A stretch of 64,000 nucleotides of DNA from Dolichospermum flos-aquae CCAP 1403/13F. Lineage in GTDB: Bacteria; Cyanobacteriota; Cyanobacteriia; Cyanobacteriales; Nostocaceae. The translations under genes were made by a program, and so were the position numbers. Position 1 is the stretch's first letter. Every line of letters begins with the position of its first letter. The stretch lies in the NCBI RefSeq assembly GCF_012516395.1, contig NZ_CP051206.1:3144501-3208500 (forward strand). The letters are read 5' to 3'. The notes under the pieces were generated by a model. The model made no database searches. It was not told the origin of the DNA and was given only the letters and a program-made list of their open reading frames with translations. Positions 15,908 to 24,500 of this stretch are shown piece by piece.

Positions 15908-17041
15908 CTAATTTTGAATTCTCAGGGTTTGGGCTGTAAGATAAACTTTTGTCCATTCACCTAGAACTTGATGGGTTTTCAGTTGTAGTTCTTGGGCTAT
16001 GACTTCTATGGAGTTACCTGCTTTGCGGAGGTTGAGGATTTGTTGTCCTATGGGAGTGATTTTTTCTGGAAGTTGTTGCCATTGGGTTTCTGTTAGCCCT
16101 AAATTATGTTCTTCTAGGGAAATGGACAACCAGTGATCAATTAGTTCTGGTTGGCCTTTAATGGCAAAGACTCGCACGGCATGATAACTGAGTTTTTCTC
16201 GCAGCCGATATACTTCTTTAATGGGTTTGTTGAGTTGTTTGGCAATTTCTTCTTGGGATTTGCCTTGCAGATATAAGCGCAACCAATCTACTGCTTGTTG
16301 TCCAATATTTTCTAATAAGTATTGTTCAAATTCTTGCTGTACAAGTTGACGGTTAGCTTGTTGTTCTTCTAGGTGTTGGGTTTCTTGATATTGAGCGATC
16401 GCTTGATTATCAACTAAGCTAATCGGATTGTCGTTATTTTCTGTGAGAATTTCCTCAGAAACAAGTTTCACTAATTCGCTAGTAGGTACTTGTGTTAAGC
16501 CTCCTCTCTGGATTTTTCGCAGGTAGTTAACAAAGCGGTACATTAATATTGGTTGATTCCGAACTGGACGTAAACAATATTCTTCTATGCTGGCAAATAG
16601 TAACGTATCCCGCAATCTTTTGTCCGTTGTTAATGCGGTAATGTGAGTCATTTGTTGTTGGATATATGAGTCACTTTGCATCAGTTCTTGGAGGACTTCT
16701 TGCAGCACATCAATAACACTTCGTTGGCGATCGCGGCTGAGAGATATCCACGTCTGAATTTTGTTTCTTACCGCCACTACACTACTCAAGCGGCTAATGA
16801 GTTGACGATAAGCCTTTTCTCTGCTCATACCTAAATAGCGTTTGTGCAGAATTCGCCACCGATATTCCATTGCTTGTTTAGCAATTTCTAGTTCTTTGGG
16901 GTTAAGTAGATCAAACCGTGCTAAATCCACTCCCAAAAGCCAATTAAGAATACTTTGTCTAGTAACCTGACTTTGTTCTGGACATTCTGTAATTAGTCGC
17001 TGTTGCCAATATTGAGCTAAATTTACCCCATTTTGTGTCAT
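15908..17041 (-). CDS. HetZ-related protein (type 2)
   Basis: A 377-residue cytosolic protein. The N-terminal half is helical (MTQNGVNLAQYWQQRL..., then RYLGMSREKAYRQLISRL). The C-terminal half has two helix-turn-helix-like segments, GKSQEEIAKQLNKPIKEVYRLREKLSYHAVR and AGNSIEVIAQELQLKTHQVLGEWTK, the pattern shared with HetZ. HetZ controls early heterocyst differentiation and binds DNA; this relative is conserved in many cyanobacteria, including non-heterocystous ones, so its role may be general. It is transcribed alone, divergent from nothing nearby. Confidence 0.7.
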   Translation of the reverse strand: MTQNGVNLAQYWQQRLITECPEQSQVTRQSILNWLLGVDLARFDLLNPKELEIAKQAMEYRWRILHKRYLGMSREKAYRQLISRLSSVVAVRNKIQTWISLSRDRQRSVIDVLQEVLQELMQSDSYIQQQMTHITALTTDKRLRDTLLFASIEEYCLRPVRNQPILMYRFVNYLRKIQRGGLTQVPTSELVKLVSEEILTENNDNPISLVDNQAIAQYQETQHLEEQQANRQLVQQEFEQYLLENIGQQAVDWLRLYLQGKSQEEIAKQLNKPIKEVYRLREKLSYHAVRVFAIKGQPELIDHWLSISLEEHNLGLTETQWQQLPEKITPIGQQILNLRKAGNSIEVIAQELQLKTHQVLGEWTKVYLTAQTLRIQN

Positions 17042-17346
17042 AGCAACATTGCGCTCCTTGAAATTAGATTTAGCGATTTAGTAGCAGGTAATAACTCCTA
17101 ATTGATTCGTTCAATAGACCGTAATATCAAATTAAGATGAAGCTACATTGAATAATATTTCAAGAATAATTAACCGCAGATAAACGCAGATTAAGACGGA
17201 TGAATTAATAAATTTGATGTAAAGATTCAGCCGTTATGGGATTACGAACATAATAATATTGTGGACTATTGATGCAAGTTGCTATTTAGGGAAAGAGGGA
17301 ATAGGGGTTTATTACCTATTACCCATTGCCCACCTAATAGATGAAA
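17042..17346. other. intergenic stretch with GCAGAT repeats
   Basis: No gene seen. Contains ACCGCAGATAAACGCAGAT at about 17172-17190 followed by GGATGAATT, a family also at 5445 and 23999, and a tract TATTACCTATTACCCATTGCCC near 17311, a simple repeat type seen between many genes of this genome group. Confidence 0.5.
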
Positions 17347-17694
17347 TTAGATCCTAGCAGCACCGATAATGGGATTTTCCACAGATTCTCGATACTGTTG
17401 AACGTCTGCTGTATAAGCAATTGGCAATACAGCTTCTACGTTTTCATGGGGACGAGCAATAATTACCCAGGATTCGAGAGTACCACCATGAACTTTTTCT
17501 ACAGCATCCACACCGGCTGCCATAGCGGCTTTAACTTCGGAAACATCACCACGAATATTGACGGTAAAGCGAGCGCTCCCAACTCTGATATAACCAACGA
17601 GGGTAACTCGACCGGCTTTTACCATTGCGTCTGCTGCTGCAAGAACGGCGGGAAAACCCTTAGTTTCTAATGATCCAACTGCCTGTGATGACAT
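17347..17694 (-). CDS. ccmK4: carboxysome shell protein CcmK4
   Basis: A 115-residue BMC-domain hexamer protein: [25 protein letters not shown], pore region [17 protein letters not shown], and [17 protein letters not shown]. The satellite ccmK3-ccmK4 locus is separate from the main ccm operon in beta-cyanobacteria, and its products form minor, environment-responsive facets that tune shell permeability. A CAGGAGA ribosome site precedes the ATG. It lies 89 bp downstream of ccmK3 on the same strand. Confidence 0.92.
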   Translation of the reverse strand: MSSQAVGSLETKGFPAVLAAADAMVKAGRVTLVGYIRVGSARFTVNIRGDVSEVKAAMAAGVDAVEKVHGGTLESWVIIARPHENVEAVLPIAYTADVQQYRESVENPIIGAARI

Positions 17695-17783
17695 TTTTAA
17701 TCTCCTGTTTTGAATATAAAGTTATCGGTTGCTACAAGTTAATTTTTATGAAGAAATGCTTCAATTTTTCATAGCGAACTTAC

Positions 17784-18095
17784 TTAGAAAATACGGAAAG
17801 GTTCAGATTTGGAGGTGAAGTGGATAGGTAAGACTGTTTCCACATTTTCCGGGGGGTTGGGAATAATGTAGTGGGTAATAACCTCACCGCCATAAACTTC
17901 TTCACCAGCAACAATTCCAGCGGCTACGGCTGTTTGCACTTCCGCAACGTGGCCTCTGACAGCAACTATCATGCGACCACTTTCCGCGATACCGTAATAA
18001 ACAATCGTGACACTAGCAGCTTTGACCATTGCGTCTGCTGATGCTAAAACCGCAGGAAAACCTAATGTTTCAATTGCGCCAACTGCCATTGGCAT
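17784..18095 (-). CDS. ccmK3: carboxysome shell protein CcmK3
   Basis: A 103-residue BMC protein. The core VGAIETLGFPAVLASADAMVKAA is normal, but the pore loop is YYGIAESGRMIV instead of the YIRxGSARFT of CcmK4. CcmK3 proteins have this altered loop, do not form homohexamers, and assemble with CcmK4 (established for Synechocystis and Synechococcus). It is the first gene of the pair, so expression of the two is probably coupled. Confidence 0.92.
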   Translation of the reverse strand: MPMAVGAIETLGFPAVLASADAMVKAASVTIVYYGIAESGRMIVAVRGHVAEVQTAVAAGIVAGEEVYGGEVITHYIIPNPPENVETVLPIHFTSKSEPFRIF

Positions 18096-18239
18096 GGCTT
18101 AAATCTCCTACTATCGGGATAATTGATTCCTATTTTACGTGGATTGTGTCCCTATTTTAATTTTTGCGGAAATTTTCTTTTTTAATTGGTGACTGGGTAT
18201 TAGCTAAGGGACTTGCAAGAAATAAATTATCTCAATAAA

Positions 18240-18268
18240 CGAACCACAGAGGCACAGAGAACACAGAG
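18240..18268. repeat. CACAGAGGCACAGAG tandem repeat
   Basis: AACCACAGAGGCACAGAGAACACAGAG, a short repeat upstream of the hydrolase gene. The same motif recurs at about 33427 and, inverted, at about 33568 and 49362, always in intergenic DNA. Confidence 0.7.
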
Positions 18269-18349
18269 AGAGAATTTTTGCGTCAGTTTTGGGACATTTT
18301 TTTATTTGGGAGTCCCTAAGGTGATCCGCACTGATGTAAACTGGAGTTT

Positions 18350-19237
18350 ATGTTTCCAAGTTTTCTTCCTGCCGCAGTTGGGCAACTCACAGAACCAACA
18401 TCCATCGCTTTGGCTCAAAATATCCAAAGTCAGGCGATTATTACTTATGCCGCCAATGAACCCATTAATACCACTTATGTCCAACAAGGTCATGGTGGTA
18501 CACCGATTTTATTAATTCATGGTTTTGATAGTTCGGTGCTAGAATACCGCCGACTTTTGCCTTTACTAGCTGAAAAAAATGCAGTTTGGGCTGTGGATTT
18601 ATTGGGATTTGGTTTTACAGATAGATTACCGGGGATTGCTTACAGTTCGGTCACGATTAAAAACCATCTCTACTCATTTTGGCAAACCCTGATTAACCAA
18701 CCTGTGATTTTGGTGGGTGCGTCTATGGGTGGGGCTGCGGCTATAGATTTTACCCTCACTTACCCAGAGGCGGTAAAACAACTGGTATTAATAGATAGTG
18801 CGGGTTTGAAAGGTAATTCCCCATTAAGTAAATATATATTTCCACCTTTGGATTATTGGGCGACGGAATTTTTGCGAAATCCCAAAGTGCGGAAGAGCAT
18901 TTGTCGAACTGCATATAAAAACCCCAATCTTATCTCCGAGGATGCTTTGTGCTGTGGAGAATTACACTTACAAATGCCTAATTGGACTCAAGCCTTAATT
19001 GCCTTTACCAAAAGTGGCGGTTATGGTGCTTTTAAATTTCCCCAACTTGCCAAAATTGAGCAACCAACTTTAATTTTGTGGGGCGATAGTGATAAAATTT
19101 TGGGAACTGGGGACGCTCCCAAATTTGCCAAGGCTATTCCCCAAAGTCAGCTAACTTGGATTAAAGATTGTGGTCATATTCCTCACTTGGAACAATCACA
19201 AATTGTCGCCCAACATATATTAGAATTTGTGAATTAA
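18350..19237 (+). CDS. alpha/beta hydrolase
   Basis: A 295-residue alpha/beta-hydrolase. The oxyanion motif LLIHGFDSS is at 55-62, the nucleophile elbow GASMGG puts Ser125 at the active site, and Asp246 (WGDSDKILG) with His276 (CGHIPHLE) complete the triad. The substrate is not deducible. The first about 30 residues (FPSFLPAAVGQLTEP...) are unusual and may be a degenerate leader; a start further in is possible. It stands alone before the restriction-modification gene. Confidence 0.85.
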   Translation: MFPSFLPAAVGQLTEPTSIALAQNIQSQAIITYAANEPINTTYVQQGHGGTPILLIHGFDSSVLEYRRLLPLLAEKNAVWAVDLLGFGFTDRLPGIAYSSVTIKNHLYSFWQTLINQPVILVGASMGGAAAIDFTLTYPEAVKQLVLIDSAGLKGNSPLSKYIFPPLDYWATEFLRNPKVRKSICRTAYKNPNLISEDALCCGELHLQMPNWTQALIAFTKSGGYGAFKFPQLAKIEQPTLILWGDSDKILGTGDAPKFAKAIPQSQLTWIKDCGHIPHLEQSQIVAQHILEFVN

Positions 19238-19319
19238 AGGAGGGTTGAATATATACAGCCATTATTTTCCCAACCTAATATAATTAAATATCAATTAGGA
19301 GCAATACACAGTAAAAAAG

Positions 19320-22300
19320 ATGGATAAAACAAAAATCAAATCTCTTATTTCTCATTTAGGATTTATAGAACAAGAATCGGATATTTTTCAACAAAATTAC
19401 CGTAAAATATATACTAACCACAAAAATTATGTAATTAAAATTAATTTAACCACTGAGAAAATTGATTATGGGGATAAAATTAAAGTAGAAGACGAAACTA
19501 CCTCTAATTTTAGTCAACCTGAGAATTTCGTTGTTTTAGAATGTGTGAATAGACTGTTAGAAAAAGGTTATGAACCTAAACATTTAATATTAGAACGTAA
19601 ATTTCCTTTAGGACGAACTGGTAAAAGTGGAAAATCAGATATTTCTGTTTTTGATAGAGAAGAAAAGTCTTTAATTATCATTGAGTGTAAAACCTGGGGT
19701 AAAGAATATGAAAAAGAAAAGAATCGGATGATAGAAAATGGTGGACAACTATTTTCTTATTTACAACAAGATAAAAATACTCGCTTTTTATGTTTGTATA
19801 CCTCACAAATTCATGATGGTGGTTTACTTGTATATGAGAATTCAATTATCCAAATTAAGGATAGAGAAGAAACTTTAAGATTATTAACAGAAAGTAAGGA
19901 AGAGATAAAAAGCTATAAAGAAGCCAAAACAGCAGAAGAATTATATACAGCTTGGAAAGAAAATTTTAACTGCTATTTTGCACCTAATGGAATTTTTGAT
20001 CCAGAAGTGCAAGCTTATAATCCTGAATATATACCCATTAAGAAAAAAGATTTACAACCCTTTACTGAAGGAGAAGGACGTAAATTATTTAATCAATTTG
20101 AAGAAATCTTACGTCATAATAATATTAGCGATAAATCAAATGCTTTCAACCGCATTTTATCCTTAATTTTATGTAAGATTGTTGATGAACAAAAAAATGA
20201 TAATGATATTACCGATTTTCAAATTATTGAAGGTAAAGATACTCCTGAACAGATACAGGAAAGGTTACAGAAATTATATGCTAAAGGAATGAGAGAATTT
20301 CTGAAAGAAGAAATTGTTTATTATTCTGAGGAATATATTGATACATTAGTTAGTAATTTCCCTATACAAACGACTCAAGAAAGACTTAAACAAATATTAC
20401 GGGAATTAAAATTTTATAGTAATAATGAATTTGCTTTTAAAGAAGTTCACAATGAGAAATTATTTTTGGAAAATGCTAAAGTATTAAATGAAATTATTAC
20501 TTTATTGCAATATAAAAAGTTTAGATATTTTTATAATGATAACAATGACTTAAAATATCAAAAACAATATTTAGGGGATTTCTTTGAACAATTATTAGAT
20601 GCAGGTTATAAACAATCTGAAGGACAGTTTTTTACACCTTTACCTATTGCTAAGTTTATCGTTAAATCCCTGCCTTTGCGAGAAATCATTGAAGCTAAAT
20701 TAAATCAAGAAAGAGTAGATTTTTTACCTTATTTAATTGACTACGCTTGTGGTAGTGGTCATTTTTTAGTAGAAGCGATTGAAGAAATACAAAATATTAT
20801 TGATACAATTAAACCTGAATTTACTAAAGATATTAATAGATATATTAAACAATATCAAGAATCATCAGATTGGGCTGAAAAATTCATTTTTGGAATTGAA
20901 AAAGATTATCGTTTAGCTCGTACTGCAAAAGTAGCTTGTTTTATGAATGGAGACGGACAAGCTAATATTTTCTTCGGAGATGGTTTAGAAGATTATAATG
21001 AAAGAGAGCGTCAACTTGCTGATAGCTATGATGTTGTTATTGCCAATCCTCCTTATTCAATTCATGGATTTAAACCCCATGCTTTAAAATTAAAAGATAA
21101 ATATACACTTTTTGAATCTTTAACCGATAGTTCATCAGAAATTGAAGCTTTATTTATCGAAAGAACTGCTCAATTATTACAAACAGGAGGAAAAACAGGA
21201 ATTATTTTACCGAGTTCTCTTTTAAGTAATACGGGCATTTATGCTCGTGCTAGAGAGATTATCTTACAAAATTTTCTGATTAAAGCTATAGTTGAATTGA
21301 GCGGACAACCAAAAACCTTTATGGCAACAGGAACAAAGACTATAATTTTATTTATGGAAAAGCGAGAGTCTCGCTGGAAACAGGATTATAATTTTGTTGC
21401 AGAAGATTATATTATTAATAACCGAGAACGTCCCCATGATTTTACAGATACCAAAGCTCTATTTAGAAGTTATGTTGACTATCTAGGATTAGATTTTGAT
21501 GATTATAAAACTTTTGTCAGTCGTAATGCTAATGATGGAATAAAAGCTACAGACTGGTATCAAGATTACCGTCACTGGTTTGAAAACGAACCCAGCTTTA
21601 AAAATTTACATAAACGAAGAGATTTTAAAATCTTAACACAAGAGGAACAAGAACAGAGAATTGAAAGATTGTTTTATGAAATAGTATTACCTATTGAGAA
21701 AGATAAATTTTATTATTATTTATTAAGTTATAATCAAGAATTGATCCAGATAAAATCTGGAGATAAAAATCAAGCTCGTGCTTTTTTAGGATATGAATTT
21801 AAAGAAGGAAGACAGGCAGGAATGGAACTTGATAGAGATCAAAAAGGTAATCATAAAACTTTATTATATGATGAAATAGAACAATTTAATCCTGAAAAAG
21901 TAAATTACTATATTTATCAATCTTTTTTAGACAATTTGGAAAGTCCTGTTGATGCTGTTAAGGATTATGTTTCCATCGTTGATTTAGTTGATTGTATTGA
22001 TTTTAAAAGAGTTACGTTTGAAAAACAAATACAATTTATAGAAAAACCTACACTTAAAATTAAATCAAAATATAAACTTGTTACATTTTTGAGTATAGCT
22101 ACTCTTGAATATGGTAGTGCTTTACCTGAAAATCAGAGAATACAAGGTCAATATCCAGTAATGGGTTCTAATGGTATTGTGGGTTATCATAATGAATATT
22201 TGATTCAATCTCCTGCTATCATTTTAGGACGTAAAGGTTCTGCGGGAAAAGTTAATTATATCGGGGAAAACTGTTTTCCTATTGATACTACATTTTATGT

Positions 22301-23129
22301 TAATCTTAAAAGCGAAGATACTTTACCTAAATACTTTTATTACTTACTAAATTCTATTAATTTACAAAGTTTAGTAGCAGGTATAGGAGTTCCAGGACTT
22401 AATAGAAATTTGGTTTATAATATTAAATTACCTTTAACTCCCAAAGAAGTACAAGAACAAATTATTCAAGAAATTGAAGTCTTAGAAATTAGAGAACAAG
22501 AACTAAGAAATAATATTGAGGAATTACAAACAAATATCCAAGAAATATTAAATCATTCCTTTAATACTGCACCCAAAATAAAACTATCTCAAGCAGCATC
22601 TTTAGAAAGAGGTCGTTTTAGTCATCGTCCTAGAAATGCACCCCATTTATATCAAGATGGTACATATCCTTTTATTCAAACAGGAGATGTAGCTAAGGTC
22701 AAGGGAAGAAATATTATCTATTCTCAAACATTAAATGAGGAAGGATTAAAAGTTAGTAAAATATTTGAACCTGAAACTATTTTAATTACAATTGCTGCTA
22801 ATATTGGTAGTACAGCGATTTTAACTTATTCAGCTTGTTTTCCTGATAGTATTGTCAGTATTAAACCTAACGAACAAATGAATATTGATTACTTGGAATA
22901 TTATTTAAGAACTCAACAACAATACTTAAATGATATTGCACCTCAAAAAGCACAAAAGAATATTAATTTAGAAATACTTCGTCCTTTATTGGTTGCTTGT
23001 CCTGAAAAAAATGAACAAGATAGAATTATTAACGAAGTGTTAGATATGGAGAAATATATCCAAAATTATGAACAAGAAATTCAAACTATTCCACAACAAA
23101 AAGAAGCAATATTACAAAAATATTTATAA
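19320..23129 (+). CDS. single-chain restriction-modification enzyme (nuclease, N6-adenine methyltransferase and specificity domains)
   Basis: A 1269-residue fusion. The N-terminal part has a PD-(D/E)XK nuclease of the HsdR-N kind, D107 (SGKSDISVFD) with E122-C-K124 (IIIECKTWGKE). The middle is an HsdM-like N6-adenine methyltransferase: motif I DYACGSGHFLVEA (474-486) and catalytic NPPYS (576-580). The C-terminal third has two HsdS-type target-recognition domains (about 905-1060 and 1080-1250) separated by a helical REQELRNNIEELQTN spacer. This is the layout of type IIG / type I-like RMS enzymes that need no partner. It is AT-rich (accessory origin likely) and is followed by a MITE. Confidence 0.85.
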   Translation: MDKTKIKSLISHLGFIEQESDIFQQNYRKIYTNHKNYVIKINLTTEKIDYGDKIKVEDETTSNFSQPENFVVLECVNRLLEKGYEPKHLILERKFPLGRTGKSGKSDISVFDREEKSLIIIECKTWGKEYEKEKNRMIENGGQLFSYLQQDKNTRFLCLYTSQIHDGGLLVYENSIIQIKDREETLRLLTESKEEIKSYKEAKTAEELYTAWKENFNCYFAPNGIFDPEVQAYNPEYIPIKKKDLQPFTEGEGRKLFNQFEEILRHNNISDKSNAFNRILSLILCKIVDEQKNDNDITDFQIIEGKDTPEQIQERLQKLYAKGMREFLKEEIVYYSEEYIDTLVSNFPIQTTQERLKQILRELKFYSNNEFAFKEVHNEKLFLENAKVLNEIITLLQYKKFRYFYNDNNDLKYQKQYLGDFFEQLLDAGYKQSEGQFFTPLPIAKFIVKSLPLREIIEAKLNQERVDFLPYLIDYACGSGHFLVEAIEEIQNIIDTIKPEFTKDINRYIKQYQESSDWAEKFIFGIEKDYRLARTAKVACFMNGDGQANIFFGDGLEDYNERERQLADSYDVVIANPPYSIHGFKPHALKLKDKYTLFESLTDSSSEIEALFIERTAQLLQTGGKTGIILPSSLLSNTGIYARAREIILQNFLIKAIVELSGQPKTFMATGTKTIILFMEKRESRWKQDYNFVAEDYIINNRERPHDFTDTKALFRSYVDYLGLDFDDYKTFVSRNANDGIKATDWYQDYRHWFENEPSFKNLHKRRDFKILTQEEQEQRIERLFYEIVLPIEKDKFYYYLLSYNQELIQIKSGDKNQARAFLGYEFKEGRQAGMELDRDQKGNHKTLLYDEIEQFNPEKVNYYIYQSFLDNLESPVDAVKDYVSIVDLVDCIDFKRVTFEKQIQFIEKPTLKIKSKYKLVTFLSIATLEYGSALPENQRIQGQYPVMGSNGIVGYHNEYLIQSPAIILGRKGSAGKVNYIGENCFPIDTTFYVNLKSEDTLPKYFYYLLNSINLQSLVAGIGVPGLNRNLVYNIKLPLTPKEVQEQIIQEIEVLEIREQELRNNIEELQTNIQEILNHSFNTAPKIKLSQAASLERGRFSHRPRNAPHLYQDGTYPFIQTGDVAKVKGRNIIYSQTLNEEGLKVSKIFEPETILITIAANIGSTAILTYSACFPDSIVSIKPNEQMNIDYLEYYLRTQQQYLNDIAPQKAQKNINLEILRPLLVACPEKNEQDRIINEVLDMEKYIQNYEQEIQTIPQQKEAILQKYL

Positions 23130-23158
23130 AAATCAAGCTAACTACTAGAAGTCAGTAG

Positions 23159-23284
23159 CAGGGCAAGCGCATCTTATTTTTAGAATGCTTACTGGACAAA
23201 GGTTTTGACGATTGTTAAGTTTTGTAACTAAAAGTTAAAACCCTTGCTGGGCATGGATTACAGAATTTAGGTGCGTTTGCCCTG
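23159..23284. mobile_element. 126-bp MITE with 10-bp target duplication
   Basis: The left end CAGGGCAAGCGCATCT and right end AGGTGCGTTTGCCCTG are imperfect inverted repeats. The element is flanked by the perfect direct repeat AAGTCAGTAG (23149-23158 and 23285-23294). It has no coding capacity. A 10-bp duplication and such ends would fit mobilisation by an IS4-like transposase, which is inference. Confidence 0.75.
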
Positions 23285-23375
23285 AAGTCAGTAGTCAGCT
23301 TTATAACAGTAACTCCCAAACTTGCATTTAATAATCTAGAGATTGATCAAACATTCTGATTCCTGAATCCTGATT

Positions 23376-23888
23376 TTAATCATACAACCAAGTATTTTTG
23401 GAAAAATCCTCACTGTCTTGATTGGGTTTTTCTTGAAGTCGTTCTATTGACCTATGAGATTTTTTGTATTGAATGGATTTGGAAATTTGACTAGCTTGTT
23501 GACTAAGTTGTAAATGAGGTTGTTGACTAGGTTGGTTTAAAACCTTGATTTCTTCTAGCAACTGAGAGTTAGAATCTGCTAGTTGTAAAGCGGTTTGTTT
23601 TGTTTCGTAAAGTTCATTTGTCAAACGTTCTACCAATGCTTCTTTTTCTGAAAAAGCTGTTTGTAAATCACTAATTTGCTTGATTAAAGTAGATTCTTTT
23701 TGTTTTAATGTAGAAATTGCTTCTTGCAATTCTTTAATATTGGCTTCTAGTTCTAACTGATTATTATCCGTTTGTACTTGGGTTTCTAATACTGCTTCAG
23801 CCGAAATTTCAATTACAGGTTCACCTTGTAGGGGTGTAAATTTTGTGGTTTCTTCTTGTATTAAGTTAGAAAGATTTTTTTTAGGCAT
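23376..23888 (-). CDS. coiled-coil hypothetical protein
   Basis: A 170-residue protein from the ATG at 23888 (MPKKNLSNLIQEE); an upstream start would add 29 residues of poor quality. Residues about 50-125 form a continuous coiled coil (LEANIKELQEAISTLKQKES... LVERLTNELYET). The N terminus resembles that of small cyanobacterial proteins thought to bind DNA or the cell-division apparatus, but I cannot assign a family. The C-terminal tail is Ser/Gln rich. Confidence 0.6.
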   Translation of the reverse strand: MPKKNLSNLIQEETTKFTPLQGEPVIEISAEAVLETQVQTDNNQLELEANIKELQEAISTLKQKESTLIKQISDLQTAFSEKEALVERLTNELYETKQTALQLADSNSQLLEEIKVLNQPSQQPHLQLSQQASQISKSIQYKKSHRSIERLQEKPNQDSEDFSKNTWLYD

Positions 23889-23998
23889 TACTTTATCAAC
23901 TCCAATTACGCCGTCATTATTTAAGTATACGTCTTGAAGTGACAACAAAATCTTATATTCCCAATTTCTTTGCAAAATCAGATTTCAAGAATTATTGA

Positions 23999-24030
23999 CC
24001 GCAGATAAACGCAGATAACCGCAGATAAAT
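23999..24030. repeat. ACCGCAGATAA tandem repeat
   Basis: Three copies of a CGCAGATAA-type unit followed by ACGGATGAATT, matching the repeats at 5445 and 17172. Located between two divergent genes. Confidence 0.7.
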
Positions 24031-24103
24031 ACGGATGAATTATTGATATTAGTGCAGATAATAGATAAAATTAAGATGTTTAATTACCTATCCTTTTTCT
24101 GTT

Positions 24104-24475
24104 TTGGCTACTATATCTTGTCCTCGTTGTCATCAAATTATTGATAGTCAAGCAATTACTTGTCCTCAGTGTCGGCTATTGCTGAAAGCTTATGGACATC
24201 CTGGTATTCCTTTGCACCGCGCTCAAGGAAATGATCATCTATGCGACAGTTGTAGCTATCATTTTGATCATACCTGTAACTTTCCTCAATATCCCTATGC
24301 TCAAGATTGTACTCTCTATCAAAATATAGAAGAAAGTGAATTAGAATCGCAAAAGCAAAATTCTAATTATAACTTGAGTACAAGGGTTAATAATTGGATA
24401 AAACGCCATCAAACTTTGTTATTAATACTAACTTTGTTATTAGTTTGTTTATTAATAACCTTGTTCAACTCTTGA
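24104..24475 (+). CDS. zinc-ribbon membrane protein
   Basis: A 123-residue protein. The N terminus has CPRC and CPQC pairs (residues 6-9 and 20-23) forming a zinc ribbon. A second cysteine cluster LCDSCSYHFDHTC with a later DC follows. The C-terminal LLLILTLLLVCLLITLF (about 104-120) is a membrane anchor. The start is taken as the TTG at 24104 because the frame has no ATG before the zinc motif; this is weak. The role is unknown. Confidence 0.7.
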   Translation: MATISCPRCHQIIDSQAITCPQCRLLLKAYGHPGIPLHRAQGNDHLCDSCSYHFDHTCNFPQYPYAQDCTLYQNIEESELESQKQNSNYNLSTRVNNWIKRHQTLLLILTLLLVCLLITLFNS

Positions 24476-24500
24476 TATAACAGAATCACGAAAACTGCCC

